Positions 50,004-58,184 of a DNA stretch of 64,000 nt are shown one piece after another. Position 1 is the stretch's first letter. Each line of letters opens with the position of its first letter. A program made the translations under genes and the position numbers. This stretch comes from an uncultured Eubacteriales bacterium (lineage in GTDB: Bacteria; Bacillota; Clostridia; Oscillospirales; CAG-272): assembly GCA_934378145.1 (NCBI GenBank), contig CAKXXW010000003.1, positions 50,404 through 114,403 on the forward strand. Direction: 5' to 3'. The notes under the pieces are model-generated. The model saw nothing but the letters and a program-made list of their open reading frames with translations. It was not told where the DNA came from and did no database searches.

Positions 50004-51632
50004 ATGGCAAAGAAAGTTCTTTACGGCACAGAGGCGAGAAACGCCCTGATGTCGGGTGTTGATAAACTCGCCGATACGGTCAAGATCACTCTCGGCCCGA
50101 AGGGCAGAAATGTTGTTCTTGACAAGAAGTACGGCGCTCCGCTGATCACCAACGACGGTGTTACCATCGCGAAGGAGATCGAGCTTGAGGATGAAGCCGA
50201 GAACATGGGCGCTCAGCTCGTGAAAGAGGTCGCAACGAAGACCAACGATGCAGCCGGCGACGGTACGACTACCGCGACCCTGCTTGCTCAGGCTTTTGTC
50301 CGTGAGGGCATGAAGAATGTCACCGCGGGTGCTAACCCGATGGTCCTCCGCAAGGGTATGAAGAAGGCTGTCGATCGCGCGGTCGAGTGCCTTGTTGCAA
50401 ACTCGAAGCCGGTCGAAGGCTCGGCGGATATTGCAAGAGTCGGCACCATCTCGGCATCCGACGAGGTAATAGGTCAGCTCATTGCCGACGCTATGGAGAA
50501 GGTCACGAACGACGGCGTCATCACCGTCGAGGAATCGAAGTCGGCTGATACCTACTCCGAGGTCGTCGAGGGTATGCAGTTCGACCGCGGCTACCTCTCG
50601 CCCTATATGGCTACCGATATGGATAAGATGGAAGCGACCCTTGACGATCCGCTCCTTCTCATCACCGATAAGAAGATCTCGAATATCCAGGAGATCCTTC
50701 CCCTGCTTGAGAAGATCGTTCAGCAGGGCAGAAAGCTCCTCATCATCGCAGAGGATGTCGAGGGCGAGGCTCTCACGACTCTCGTACTCAACAAGCTCCG
50801 CGGCACATTTGTCTGCGTAGCAGTCAAGGCTCCCGGCTTTGGCGACCGCCGCAAGGAGATGCTCCGCGACATCGCCGTCCTTACGGGCGGTCAGGTGATC
50901 TCGAGCGAGCTTGGCTTTGAGCTTAAGGACACGACTCTTGAACAGCTCGGCAGAGCAAGACAGGTCAAGGTCAACAAGGAAAACACCATCATCGTCGACG
51001 GTCAGGGCGACAAGGAAGAGATCAAGGCCCGCGTCAACCAGATCAAGTCGGCTATCGCCACCACGACCTCCGATTTCGACCGTGAGAAGCTCCAGGAGAG
51101 ACTTGCGAAGCTCGCCGGCGGTGTTGCCGTTATAAAGGTCGGCGCCGCGACAGAGGTCGAGATGAAGGAGAAGAAGCTCCGCATCGAGGACGCTCTCAAT
51201 GCGACGAAGGCTGCTGTTGCCGAGGGTATCCTTCCCGGCGGCGGAACGGCTTATATGAATGTCATTCCCGAGGTCGCAAAGCTTGTCAATACCGTTGAGG
51301 GTGACGAGCGCACCGGTGTGAAGATCATACTGAAGGGTCTTGAGGCTCCGCTCTATCAGATCGCCGCTAACGCGGGCGTTGACGGTTCTGTCGTGGTCGA
51401 TAAGATCAAGAACTCGAAGAAGAAGGGCTGGGGCTATGATGCCTACACCGAGACCTACTGCGACATGGTCGCATCGGGTATCGTTGACCCGACGAGAGTC
51501 ACCCGTTCGGCTCTTCAGAACGCCGCGTCGATCGCCGCGACGATCCTTACCACCGAATCGGTCGTTGCCGATATAAAGGAACCCGCTCCCGCGGCTCCTG
51601 CGGCAGGTGCCGGCATGGACGGTATGTATTGA
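50004..51632 (+). CDS. groEL: Chaperonin GroEL
   Basis: GroEL is the tetradecameric ATP-driven chaperonin. The 542-residue protein has LGPKGRNVVLDKKYGAP, the ATP motif DAAGDGTTTATLLAQ (about residue 84), and VEEGILPGGGTAY-type sequence (here VAEGILPGGGTAY, about residue 410). The C-terminus is GAGMDGMY, not the common GGM repeat tail, but all nucleotide-binding motifs are intact. Spacing from groES is 21 bases with a GGGAGG site. A terminator follows at 51652-51687. Confidence 0.97.
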   Translation: MAKKVLYGTEARNALMSGVDKLADTVKITLGPKGRNVVLDKKYGAPLITNDGVTIAKEIELEDEAENMGAQLVKEVATKTNDAAGDGTTTATLLAQAFVREGMKNVTAGANPMVLRKGMKKAVDRAVECLVANSKPVEGSADIARVGTISASDEVIGQLIADAMEKVTNDGVITVEESKSADTYSEVVEGMQFDRGYLSPYMATDMDKMEATLDDPLLLITDKKISNIQEILPLLEKIVQQGRKLLIIAEDVEGEALTTLVLNKLRGTFVCVAVKAPGFGDRRKEMLRDIAVLTGGQVISSELGFELKDTTLEQLGRARQVKVNKENTIIVDGQGDKEEIKARVNQIKSAIATTTSDFDREKLQERLAKLAGGVAVIKVGAATEVEMKEKKLRIEDALNATKAAVAEGILPGGGTAYMNVIPEVAKLVNTVEGDERTGVKIILKGLEAPLYQIAANAGVDGSVVVDKIKNSKKKGWGYDAYTETYCDMVASGIVDPTRVTRSALQNAASIAATILTTESVVADIKEPAPAAPAAGAGMDGMY

Positions 51633-51651
51633 GCTGAAGCGAAATAAACAG

Positions 51652-51687
51652 AGAGGCTGTAAAAGGTTTTTACAGCCTCTTTTTTTG
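51652..51687 (+). terminator. Terminator after groEL
   Basis: A 13-bp stem (51652-51664 with 51668-51680) is followed by a run of T. Confidence 0.9.
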
Positions 51688-51700
51688 TCCTGCAATTGCG

Positions 51701-53107
51701 TTACTTTTTCATTCTGAGGAGCGCAGAGAATATCTTCGCGGCGTCGGCTCGCGAGAGGGCGTTGCCGGCGTTGATGTTTCCGCTTTCGTCGCTCATCATA
51801 CCGAGCATCGAGAGGTTCGACAGAGATACCGCGGCGTCGGCGGGGATGCTGTCGGCGTCAAGGAATACCGGCTTTGCCGATACATCGCGGAGCAGCTCCG
51901 AGCCGCCCACGAGCCTGTCGGTTATCGCGGCAGCTTCGGCGCGGGTGATCTTTTCCTCGGGTCTGAAGTAGAGGCATCCGTTCGCGTCGGCGTCGATCCT
52001 TATATAGCCGAGCTGCTTTGCCGCGGCGATGTAGTTTTTGTAGGTCGCGTTGATCTTTGCGTCATCGGTGAAACCGGTAGTCGTTACATCGGGGAGCTGA
52101 GAGATGCCCGCCGCCTTCATCGCGCAGAAGACGAATTCCTGACGGGTCATGCTTTCCGCGGGCTTGAAGCAGAGAGCGCCGTTCTCGCTTTTTGAGGCGC
52201 TCATGATGCCCTTGTCGACCGCGCAGAGCGCGTCGTTGAGCAATCTGTTTCCCGCCATATCGGAGAAGGTAGTGTCCGACGAGAGTCTCTCGACATTGAG
52301 AACGACCGTCACGGCGGCGGAGTAATTGCCGTACTTGTCGCGCACGGTGTATTCAAAGCTGTCCTTGCCGGAGAATTTGCCGGCGGGAAGGTAGGTGTAC
52401 TCGCCCTGTCTCATATCGTTCAGTACGAGCATACCGTGCGAGGGATAGCGGACGATCTCAAAACGAAGCTCATCGCCCTCGGGGTCGGTCGCGGCGAGCT
52501 TTCCGAAGCAGGGTGTGTCGGTGTGAGCCGAAACATCGAGCGAGGCGCTCGCGGCGGGGGCGGCGACGGGAGTTTCGTTGACAGAGGTCAGCATATAGAC
52601 ATTGCAGTCAAGGCTGAAGCCCGTGTCTCCCGGAATGAAGCCGAAGGATGCCGAGCAGGGCACTCCCGAGGCGGGAGCGAATACCAGAAGGTCAAGGGTT
52701 TCCTCACCGATCTTCTGACCGACAGTGACTGCGGTCGTGCCGAGGAGCAGTTTGCCGGCTTCGGCTTTCGGAAGGGAAGTGACCGTGACCGAGCCTACTT
52801 CCTTAACATTGAGTGCGCGGCGGAAGTCGTCGCGCGAGAATACGAGCTTTTCACCGACAAGCCCTGCCTTTGCCATGCCGAAATCCTTTGCGATTATGGC
52901 AAGAGCCTTCGAGACAGGGCGGGTAGCGCTTTCGTAGCTTTCCGCCGGAGCGTCGGTCTTCGTGTCACCCGAGGGAGCGGGAGCGGTAGTTCCGCTCTCG
53001 GTTTTTCCGGTCGTGTCGGCTGCGGTCGGGGCGTCGGCGGCAAATACGCCGAGCGTCAGAGCCGAGGCTGCAATGATTGCGAACAGAATAAAAATTACCC
53101 GTTTCAT
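51701..53107 (-). CDS. S-layer homology (SLH) domain protein with Ig-like domain
   Basis: The 468-residue product has a signal peptide (about 1-23) and a Thr/Ala-rich linker. An Ig/cadherin-like domain follows (around residues 205-285, DPEGDELRFEIVRYPSHGML). Three SLH-type repeats make up the C-terminal part (about 295-468), marked by MTRQEFVFCAMKAAGI, ITRAEAAAITDRLVGG and LSRADAAKIFSALLRM. SLH repeats bind pyruvylated or other secondary wall polymers and hold proteins on the cell surface. AAAGGATAA precedes the ATG. It is convergent with groEL. No enzymatic domain was recognised; its role is probably structural or adhesive. Confidence 0.82.
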   Translation of the reverse strand: MKRVIFILFAIIAASALTLGVFAADAPTAADTTGKTESGTTAPAPSGDTKTDAPAESYESATRPVSKALAIIAKDFGMAKAGLVGEKLVFSRDDFRRALNVKEVGSVTVTSLPKAEAGKLLLGTTAVTVGQKIGEETLDLLVFAPASGVPCSASFGFIPGDTGFSLDCNVYMLTSVNETPVAAPAASASLDVSAHTDTPCFGKLAATDPEGDELRFEIVRYPSHGMLVLNDMRQGEYTYLPAGKFSGKDSFEYTVRDKYGNYSAAVTVVLNVERLSSDTTFSDMAGNRLLNDALCAVDKGIMSASKSENGALCFKPAESMTRQEFVFCAMKAAGISQLPDVTTTGFTDDAKINATYKNYIAAAKQLGYIRIDADANGCLYFRPEEKITRAEAAAITDRLVGGSELLRDVSAKPVFLDADSIPADAAVSLSNLSMLGMMSDESGNINAGNALSRADAAKIFSALLRMKK

Positions 53108-53258
53108 TGTATTATCCTTTCATGGTTTCCGCGATGCGGTTATTTCAGATTAACTATATTCGGAAAGGCGCCGGAATATAACGGGGGATGTGCAGTATTG
53201 CCTGATTTGAGATATTCTCCCCCCAAAAAAGTTTTTTTGAAAAAATTTGAAAAAGGGC

Positions 53259-53287
53259 TTGCATTTCCGGACAAAGTGTGATATAAT
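53259..53287 (+). promoter_or_regulatory. Promoter of tRNA-Val
   Basis: TTGCAT (53259-53264), 17 bases, TATAAT (53282-53287), 17 bases before the tRNA 5' end. Confidence 0.8.
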
Positions 53288-53303
53288 ACCATCCGTTGGT
53301 TGC

Positions 53304-53380
53304 GGAGGCATAGCTCAGTTGGTTAGAGCGCATGCTTGACATGCATGAGGTCATTGGTTCAACTCCAATTGTCTCCACCA
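53304..53380 (+). tRNA. tRNA-Val (anticodon GAC)
   Basis: A complete cloverleaf is present. The 7-bp acceptor stem has one G-T pair; the D-arm is GCTC/GAGC; the anticodon stem CATGC/GCATG carries the loop TTGACAT (GAC). The T-arm is ATTGG/CCAAT with loop TTCAACT. Discriminator A and an encoded CCA end it. Confidence 0.97.
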
Positions 53381-53381
53381 G

Positions 53382-53413
53382 AAAACCACTTGCAAAGGCA
53401 AGTGGCTTTTTTT
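53382..53413 (+). terminator. Terminator after tRNA-Val
   Basis: CCACTTGC (53386-53393) pairs with GCAAGTGG (53398-53405) and is followed by CTTTTTTT. Confidence 0.85.
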
Positions 53414-53458
53414 ATGTTGATTCCTCGGGTAATGATGCTTATATTGTCGAAAAATATC

Positions 53459-53486
53459 TTGACAACGGAGGACGATGTGGTATAAT
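53459..53486 (+). promoter_or_regulatory. Perfect consensus promoter of the structured RNA
   Basis: TTGACA (53459-53464), 16 bases, TATAAT (53481-53486). The predicted start is at about 53492, the first base of the RNA's closing helix. Confidence 0.85.
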
Positions 53487-53491
53487 AAGGG

Positions 53492-53655
53492 TGCAACACA
53501 ATCAAAACAACAAATTCTGATGGGATAACTGTATCTGTTCGCGTTTTTTTGACAGGCGTACTATGTTTTCAACCAAGTATGAATTTGATAAAATGCAGAT
53601 TCCGCTTGGCTGAAAAGGGATAATCGTTATCTTCTTTTGTTGAGATTGTGTTGCA
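53492..53655 (+). ncRNA. Structured non-coding RNA, 6S RNA-like rod
   Basis: The 164-base segment has matched arms in order along both strands: 53492-53503 with 53644-53655 (12 bp), 53508-53514 with 53636-53642, 53524-53529 with 53626-53631, 53566-53571 with 53611-53616, and 53573-53577 with 53605-53609. That gives a long rod with an internal bubble of 36 bases (53530-53565) opposite 9 bases (53617-53625). A closing stem, large central bubble and terminal stem-loop is the 6S RNA plan, and length suits 6S RNA (160-200). The 3' bubble region can also form GATAA-TCG-TTATC, an alternative hairpin like those of 6S RNAs. No open reading frame with a ribosome site fits. 6S assignment is inference. 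Confidence 0.6.
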
Positions 53656-53676
53656 ACATAGGAGTTTGCATTTTTG

Positions 53677-53707
53677 GTGTGACTCCTGTGGAGTCACACT
53701 TTTTTTA
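53677..53707 (+). terminator. Terminator of the structured RNA
   Basis: A perfect 10-bp stem (GTGTGACTCC 53677-53686 with GGAGTCACAC 53690-53699) and TTTTTTT. Confidence 0.9.
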
Positions 53708-53736
53708 TTTTCGGCAAAAAGGAAGATGTCGGACGA

Positions 53737-53919
53737 ATGGTAATATATATAATTATCGGAATTATTGCTATGGTTGCTGCCTTTATAGGACTTATGGCAA
53801 GCAAAGAATACTTTGATAAGACCGTAAAAGTCCTGTTCGGTGTCTATATAGCTGTTTTGGTGGTCTTTGTCGTTACCGTGATCGTCGGTATCTGCATAAG
53901 CTGCGCGGGCGGTGTGTAA
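53737..53919 (+). CDS. Small two-helix membrane protein, unknown
   Basis: A 60-residue product with two hydrophobic stretches (about 2-20 and 30-55) separated by a short charged turn, KEYFDKTVK. AAGGAAGA lies about 10 bases upstream of the ATG. No family is recognised. It lies right after the structured RNA, at the edge of the AT-richer region, where small membrane proteins of mobile elements are common. It may be a spurious frame. Confidence 0.4.
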   Translation: MVIYIIIGIIAMVAAFIGLMASKEYFDKTVKVLFGVYIAVLVVFVVTVIVGICISCAGGV

Positions 53920-53958
53920 ATGACTGCCCTGCGATGCTCCTCATAAAAAAAGCACCCT

Positions 53959-53990
53959 TTGGGGCACCTGCGATAAAGCAGGTGCCCCAA
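53959..53990. repeat. Strong GC-rich inverted repeat
   Basis: A perfect 13-bp inverted repeat (53959-53971 with 53978-53990) with a 6-base loop. A run of seven A lies 10 bases to its left, so on the minus strand it could act as a terminator. Confidence 0.7.
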
Positions 53991-54077
53991 GGCGGTTTCA
54001 AGAACAAAATCGCAAAATGATTGGTTGTCGGATGCGGACGAATTACAGTAAATAAATTCAAAAAAGAGGTTACTGTA

Positions 54078-54518
54078 ATGAAGCACAAAAATAAAAACAA
54101 CAACAAAAACTTTGAAAATGGCATTTTCAGAAACGACTGCGAGAGAGATGACGGCATTGACAACAGCTTTGAGATCAGCTATACCATACATGATGGCATA
54201 CTCTACCCCGACTTCGTTCTGCCGGAGCAAGCACACTACCCCATAGGCAAGTACGGAAGTTTACGGTTGGCATTCATAAAGGAGCATCGGAAAGGCACCT
54301 ACACCACACTTTTGACGCAGTGTCGGTTGAATGCGTATCTTCATGGCATTGACATCACGACAAAAGAACAGGTGCGGTTGATCACCGCTCAGCTTGCCAA
54401 ATCCCGTGGTATTGATGAGAATCTGAAAGCTACCAATCCACTTGAATGGGTGGCACAGATGAATTCTTGCAAAAATACTGCCGAAGAAATTGTCATGGAT
54501 GAGATCATCTACCGATAA
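54078..54518 (+). CDS. TnpV family transposon-encoded protein
   Basis: The 146-residue product matches the TnpV family of clostridial mobilizable transposons: GILYPDFVLPEQAHYPIGKYGSLRLAF-type sequence (as GILYPDFVLPEQ and IGKYGSLRLAFIKEHRKGTY), YTTLLTQCRLNAYLHGID, and WVAQMNSCKNTAEEIV at the C-terminus. Its exact role is unknown. The N-terminus has a Lys/Asn-rich stretch. The ATG at 54078 has an AGAGG site; an in-frame start 19 codons earlier is less likely. No transposase, integrase or relaxase is nearby inside the window, so this may be a remnant or part of an element that continues outside it. Confidence 0.8.
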   Translation: MKHKNKNNNKNFENGIFRNDCERDDGIDNSFEISYTIHDGILYPDFVLPEQAHYPIGKYGSLRLAFIKEHRKGTYTTLLTQCRLNAYLHGIDITTKEQVRLITAQLAKSRGIDENLKATNPLEWVAQMNSCKNTAEEIVMDEIIYR

Positions 54519-54594
54519 AACAATTAAGTTCTGTACAAAGGAATATTTGGTTCTTGCTTACTGCCAACAACCGTGAGCAGAAATAAATTTTTGG

Positions 54595-54636
54595 ACCTGC
54601 GGAGATTTCAAAACAAAATCTCCGCAGGTTTCATTT
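54595..54636 (+). terminator. Terminator between tnpV and lysR
   Basis: A perfect 14-bp stem (54595-54608 with 54616-54629) is followed by TTCATTTTC. Its T-run is weak; it may serve the converging genes from both sides. Confidence 0.6.
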
Positions 54637-54665
54637 TCTGACCAACTACAACAATATTTTGGTTT

Positions 54666-55568
54666 CTAATTTATCTGTATAGTGCTTCTGCTTATCTTCT
54701 GAACCACATCAATAAATTTCCTGGTCGCCGCTGTCGGCTCATTTGCATAGACAAGTCCATAAGGCAATGTATATTTCGTTTTCAGAGGAATTGTAACCAG
54801 ATTGGTGTGTATGTCTGCATAAATCGGGTGGGTAATCAAAACATATTGATCAACTTCACACATGGTGAATGTATCCACACCATAGCGCCTTGAATCAACT
54901 ATTTGTATGGTCGGGAAATCCTCTCTCACATGATGGCGGAACGCGTCCATTTCTTTTGAAACGCCCTCGATCGGCATGACGATATACTCACCGTTCAAAT
55001 CCTGCATGGTGAGTTTTTTCATATTTGCCAAACGGTGATTTTTTGGGACAGCACAACAAATTGCCGTCCGTTCAAGCTCCAAAAAGTTGCACAGACCTTT
55101 CCACCCTGTCGAACCGTAAATCCCCTCGAACAGGTCATAACTGTTTCCGAGTGCCGCAAATGTTTCTCCGCGCTGGCTGTATTCATTCATAGACAATATT
55201 TCTATTTTCAGTTCCGGACACATCTCACTGATACGTGCCCATATTTCAGGCAGAAGTCTGCACTTATAAAGGAGTGATGTCCCGATTCTCACGGTCGTTT
55301 CGGAAGATTCCGCCAAAGCCCGTGCCTTATTCAGAGATTCTTCGGAAAGCCGTATCAAGGTTTTGGAATCCTCATAAAGAGATTTTCCGGCAGGCGTCAA
55401 TGTTACGCCGCGATTTGAACGGTTAAACAGCTTAAAACCGCAGCGACCTTCCAATAAATTGATTTGCTGAATCAGTGCCGGCGGCGATATATACATTGCT
55501 TCGGCAGCCTTTCCGAAGCTGCCTGTATCCGCAACCTTGATAAAAGCATCAAGCTGATGATTATACAT
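54666..55568 (-). CDS. LysR-family transcriptional regulator
   Basis: The 300-residue protein has an N-terminal winged HTH, LDAFIKVADTGSFGKAAEAM...ALIQQINLLEGRCGFKLF, then a substrate-binding domain (about 90-290). The typical LysR arrangement is met. The ATG at 55568 has GGAGG five bases upstream; the longer frame has two earlier starts without a site. It is divergent from the aldo-keto reductase at 55683, so it probably controls that gene and perhaps those that follow. The effector cannot be told from sequence. Confidence 0.92.
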   Translation of the reverse strand: MYNHQLDAFIKVADTGSFGKAAEAMYISPPALIQQINLLEGRCGFKLFNRSNRGVTLTPAGKSLYEDSKTLIRLSEESLNKARALAESSETTVRIGTSLLYKCRLLPEIWARISEMCPELKIEILSMNEYSQRGETFAALGNSYDLFEGIYGSTGWKGLCNFLELERTAICCAVPKNHRLANMKKLTMQDLNGEYIVMPIEGVSKEMDAFRHHVREDFPTIQIVDSRRYGVDTFTMCEVDQYVLITHPIYADIHTNLVTIPLKTKYTLPYGLVYANEPTAATRKFIDVVQKISRSTIQIN

Positions 55569-55604
55569 TTCGACCTCCATAGTGTTAAGTCTTGACTTTA
55601 TACT

Positions 55605-55633
55605 ATGATAACACATCCGGACTTCCGAATCAA
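55605..55633 (-). promoter_or_regulatory. Probable lysR promoter
   Basis: Minus strand: TTGATT (55628-55633), 17 bases, TATCAT (55605-55610). In the same divergent region GTGTTA (55583-55588) and TAACAC (55609-55614) form an inverted repeat that could be the LysR operator. Confidence 0.5.
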
Positions 55634-55682
55634 TAGGGTTTGTGTTAAAATATTTATGCAAAGAAAAAATCGGAGGCTTACG

Positions 55683-56795
55683 ATGAAAAAATTAGGTTTC
55701 GGAATGATGCGTCTGCCGCTTATTCAGGGAGACGATTACAGTACCGTTGATATAGAGCGTGTAAAGAAAATGGCGGATATGTTTCTTGCAAGCGGATTCA
55801 CTTATTTTGATACGGCTTACCCGTACCACAAGGGAAACAGCGAGGTCGCGTTCCGTGAGGCAGTGGCGAAAAGGTATCCGCGGTCTGCTTACACAATTAC
55901 GGATAAACTGTCCCTGTTTATGATACGCGATGAAAAAGAAATTCCGACTTTTTTTGAAAATCAGCTTGAACGGCTCGGCGTGGATTATGTTGACTATTAT
56001 CTCCTTCACGGATTGAACAGACAAACCTATCGTCAGGCAGAAGAAATGAATGCCTTTGATTTTGTCCGGAGGAAAAAAGACGAGGGGAAAATCCGTCATA
56101 TCGGTCTGTCTTTTCATGACAAAGCGGAACTCCTTGACGAAATTTTAATGGCTCATCCGGAAATGGAATATGTTCAGTTGCAATTGAACTATCTCGATTG
56201 GGATGATCTCGCTATTGAGTCAGCCAAGTGTTATGAGGTCGCAGTCAAACACAGAAAACCGGTTATCGTTATGGAGCCGATCAAGGGCGGAAGTCTGATT
56301 CAGATACCGGAAGAAGCGGAAAAGCTGTATAAGAGCATTCGTCCGGACCTTTCCGTCGCTTCGTGGGCAATTCGGTTTGCGGCATCTCCCGCCAATGTTA
56401 TGATGGTACTCTCCGGCATGAGCAATGAAAGTCAAATGGCTGATAATATCAGCTATATGATCGACTTTCAACCGTTGAACGCGGAAGAAAGAGATGCCGT
56501 AACAAGTGCTGTTAAAATGATTCGCGCCAGCACGGGTATTCCGTGCACGGCTTGCCGGTACTGCGTGGATACCTGTCCGAAACAGATCGCCATTCCGGAC
56601 TATTTTGCGATATATAACAATATCAAACGCACAGGCAGACCGAGCGGACTTATGAAAATGTATTATAACAACCTGACCCTGACGCACGGCAAGGCTTCCG
56701 AATGTCTGAAATGCGGAAAGTGCGAAAAGCTCTGTCCTCAGCATTTGCACATCCGGGAGTACTTGCAGGAAGTGGCGGAGGCAATGGAGGAATGA
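55683..56795 (+). CDS. Aldo-keto reductase with C-terminal double [4Fe-4S] ferredoxin domain
   Basis: The 370-residue protein starts with an aldo-keto reductase barrel: GFGMMRLPL, YFDTAYPYHKGNSEVAF (Asp and Tyr of the catalytic tetrad), YTITDKLS (Lys) and YYLLHGL (His). After about residue 280 come two ferredoxin-type motifs, CTACRYCVDTCP and CLKCGKCEKLCP. Enzymes with this layout are thought to pass electrons between ferredoxin-like clusters and a carbonyl substrate. CGGAGG precedes the ATG. It is divergent from the LysR gene and its stop overlaps the MATE gene by four bases. Confidence 0.9.
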   Translation: MKKLGFGMMRLPLIQGDDYSTVDIERVKKMADMFLASGFTYFDTAYPYHKGNSEVAFREAVAKRYPRSAYTITDKLSLFMIRDEKEIPTFFENQLERLGVDYVDYYLLHGLNRQTYRQAEEMNAFDFVRRKKDEGKIRHIGLSFHDKAELLDEILMAHPEMEYVQLQLNYLDWDDLAIESAKCYEVAVKHRKPVIVMEPIKGGSLIQIPEEAEKLYKSIRPDLSVASWAIRFAASPANVMMVLSGMSNESQMADNISYMIDFQPLNAEERDAVTSAVKMIRASTGIPCTACRYCVDTCPKQIAIPDYFAIYNNIKRTGRPSGLMKMYYNNLTLTHGKASECLKCGKCEKLCPQHLHIREYLQEVAEAMEE

Positions 56796-58168
56796 TACAG
56801 CGCACCGCGGAGGAAAAGACAGAATTATTTGAAACAATGCCGATCCGCAAGGCGGCAATGACTTTGATCGTCCCCACCGTCATCAGTCAGCTTGTTATGT
56901 TGGTTTACAACATGGCAGATACATGGTATATCGGGCAGACGGGCGATCCGTATCAGGTAGCGGCGGTTACAGTCACATATCCCATTTTTATGCTGATGAA
57001 CGCTTTCGCGAATCTGTTCGGCATTGGCGGGAGCAGCCTGGTTTCCAGAATGCTCGGAAGCGGAAAACGGAAAGAAACCGGTGCGGTGGCCGCGTTTTCG
57101 CTGTGGGCAGCCGGGGGCGTCACGCTTGCGTATTCGATCGTTTGTCTGATTTTCAGCGGACAGCTCCTTGAATTCTTCGGCACAGACGCGGGTACGCTTC
57201 CGTATGCACAGGATTATTTGTTTTGGACGGTTGTGATCGGCGGACTGCCGACCGTACTGAATATGGTCCTGGCAAACTTTGTACGGGCGCAGGGGGATGC
57301 GCGCATTTCGAGTATCGGAATGTCGCTTGGCGGTGTGCTTAATATCGTAATGGATCCGATATTCATGTTCCCGATGAAAATGGGCGTGGCAGGCGCGGCG
57401 CTTTCCACTTGCCTGTCAAACACAGCGTCCATGATCTTTCTTTTGCTTCATGTAGTGCGCCATCATAATGACAGCCTTGTGAAAATACCGCTGCTTCCGA
57501 AGCGGGTGACATGGAAAACACAGCGGGATATTTATTCTATCGGAACGCCTGCCGCGTTGCAGATATTGCTTGCCGCCGTTTCCAACGCCGTACTGCTGCG
57601 CCTGATGTCGGGCTATCCCGTGGCTGCAACCTCCGGCATGGGTGTCATGCAAAAGGTCGAAAGCATTCCTTTTCAGGCGATCATGGGAATATCCAGCGGC
57701 GTGCTTCCGCTGATTGCCTATAATTTTGCCTCCGGAAACCGGGAACGAATGCGAGAGGCGGTACGGTTTGCACTTACGCGCGGAATTGCCTGTGCGGTTG
57801 TTTGCTTTACACTAATGGAAGCCTTTGCCCCTTTCATCGTCAGATTTTTTGTGGATGACGCGGGCTCCGTAGCATACGGCGCGGATTTCGTCCGGTTAAG
57901 AACACTGGCTTTGCCGTTTATTACGGTAGAGTTTATGCTGATAGCCGTATTTCAGGGTATCGGCGGAGCAAAACAGGCGCTCTTCCTGTCGCTTTTCCGC
58001 AAAGGTCTTCTTGATCTGCCGCTCATGGTTTTGTTCAATGTCATCTGGCCGATGTACGGACTTATGCTGGTGCAGCCGATCATGGAATGCTGCGGCGCGG
58101 TGATTGCGTTGATTATGTATAAGAAAATACCGAAAAACCCGGCAGCGATTTCACAGACACCGGAATAA
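56792..58168 (+). CDS. MATE-family multidrug/toxin exporter
   Basis: The 458-residue protein has about twelve membrane helices in two related halves. The first half contains VYNMADTWYIGQTGDPYQVAAV and GGSSLVSRMLGSG; the second has PFQAIMGISSGVLPLIAYNFASG (as AIMGISSGVLPLIAYN), the family segment after helix 7. MATE pumps exchange drugs or metabolites for Na+ or H+. The start overlaps the preceding stop (ATGA); its ribosome site GGAGG is unusually close to the ATG. Co-transcribed with the aldo-keto reductase, so it may export a reaction product or toxic substrate. Confidence 0.93.
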   Translation: MIQRTAEEKTELFETMPIRKAAMTLIVPTVISQLVMLVYNMADTWYIGQTGDPYQVAAVTVTYPIFMLMNAFANLFGIGGSSLVSRMLGSGKRKETGAVAAFSLWAAGGVTLAYSIVCLIFSGQLLEFFGTDAGTLPYAQDYLFWTVVIGGLPTVLNMVLANFVRAQGDARISSIGMSLGGVLNIVMDPIFMFPMKMGVAGAALSTCLSNTASMIFLLLHVVRHHNDSLVKIPLLPKRVTWKTQRDIYSIGTPAALQILLAAVSNAVLLRLMSGYPVAATSGMGVMQKVESIPFQAIMGISSGVLPLIAYNFASGNRERMREAVRFALTRGIACAVVCFTLMEAFAPFIVRFFVDDAGSVAYGADFVRLRTLALPFITVEFMLIAVFQGIGGAKQALFLSLFRKGLLDLPLMVLFNVIWPMYGLMLVQPIMECCGAVIALIMYKKIPKNPAAISQTPE

Positions 58169-58184
58169 AAGGGTGAGGAGAGGT

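Noticed and set aside
53304..53380. tRNA read as an isoleucine or aspartate type
   Set aside because: The anticodon stem CATGC/GCATG fixes the loop as TTGACAT, so the anticodon is GAC (Val).
53492..53655. Structured RNA considered as a tRNA, tmRNA or riboswitch
   Set aside because: No cloverleaf or tag-peptide frame, and no downstream gene is controlled before the terminator.
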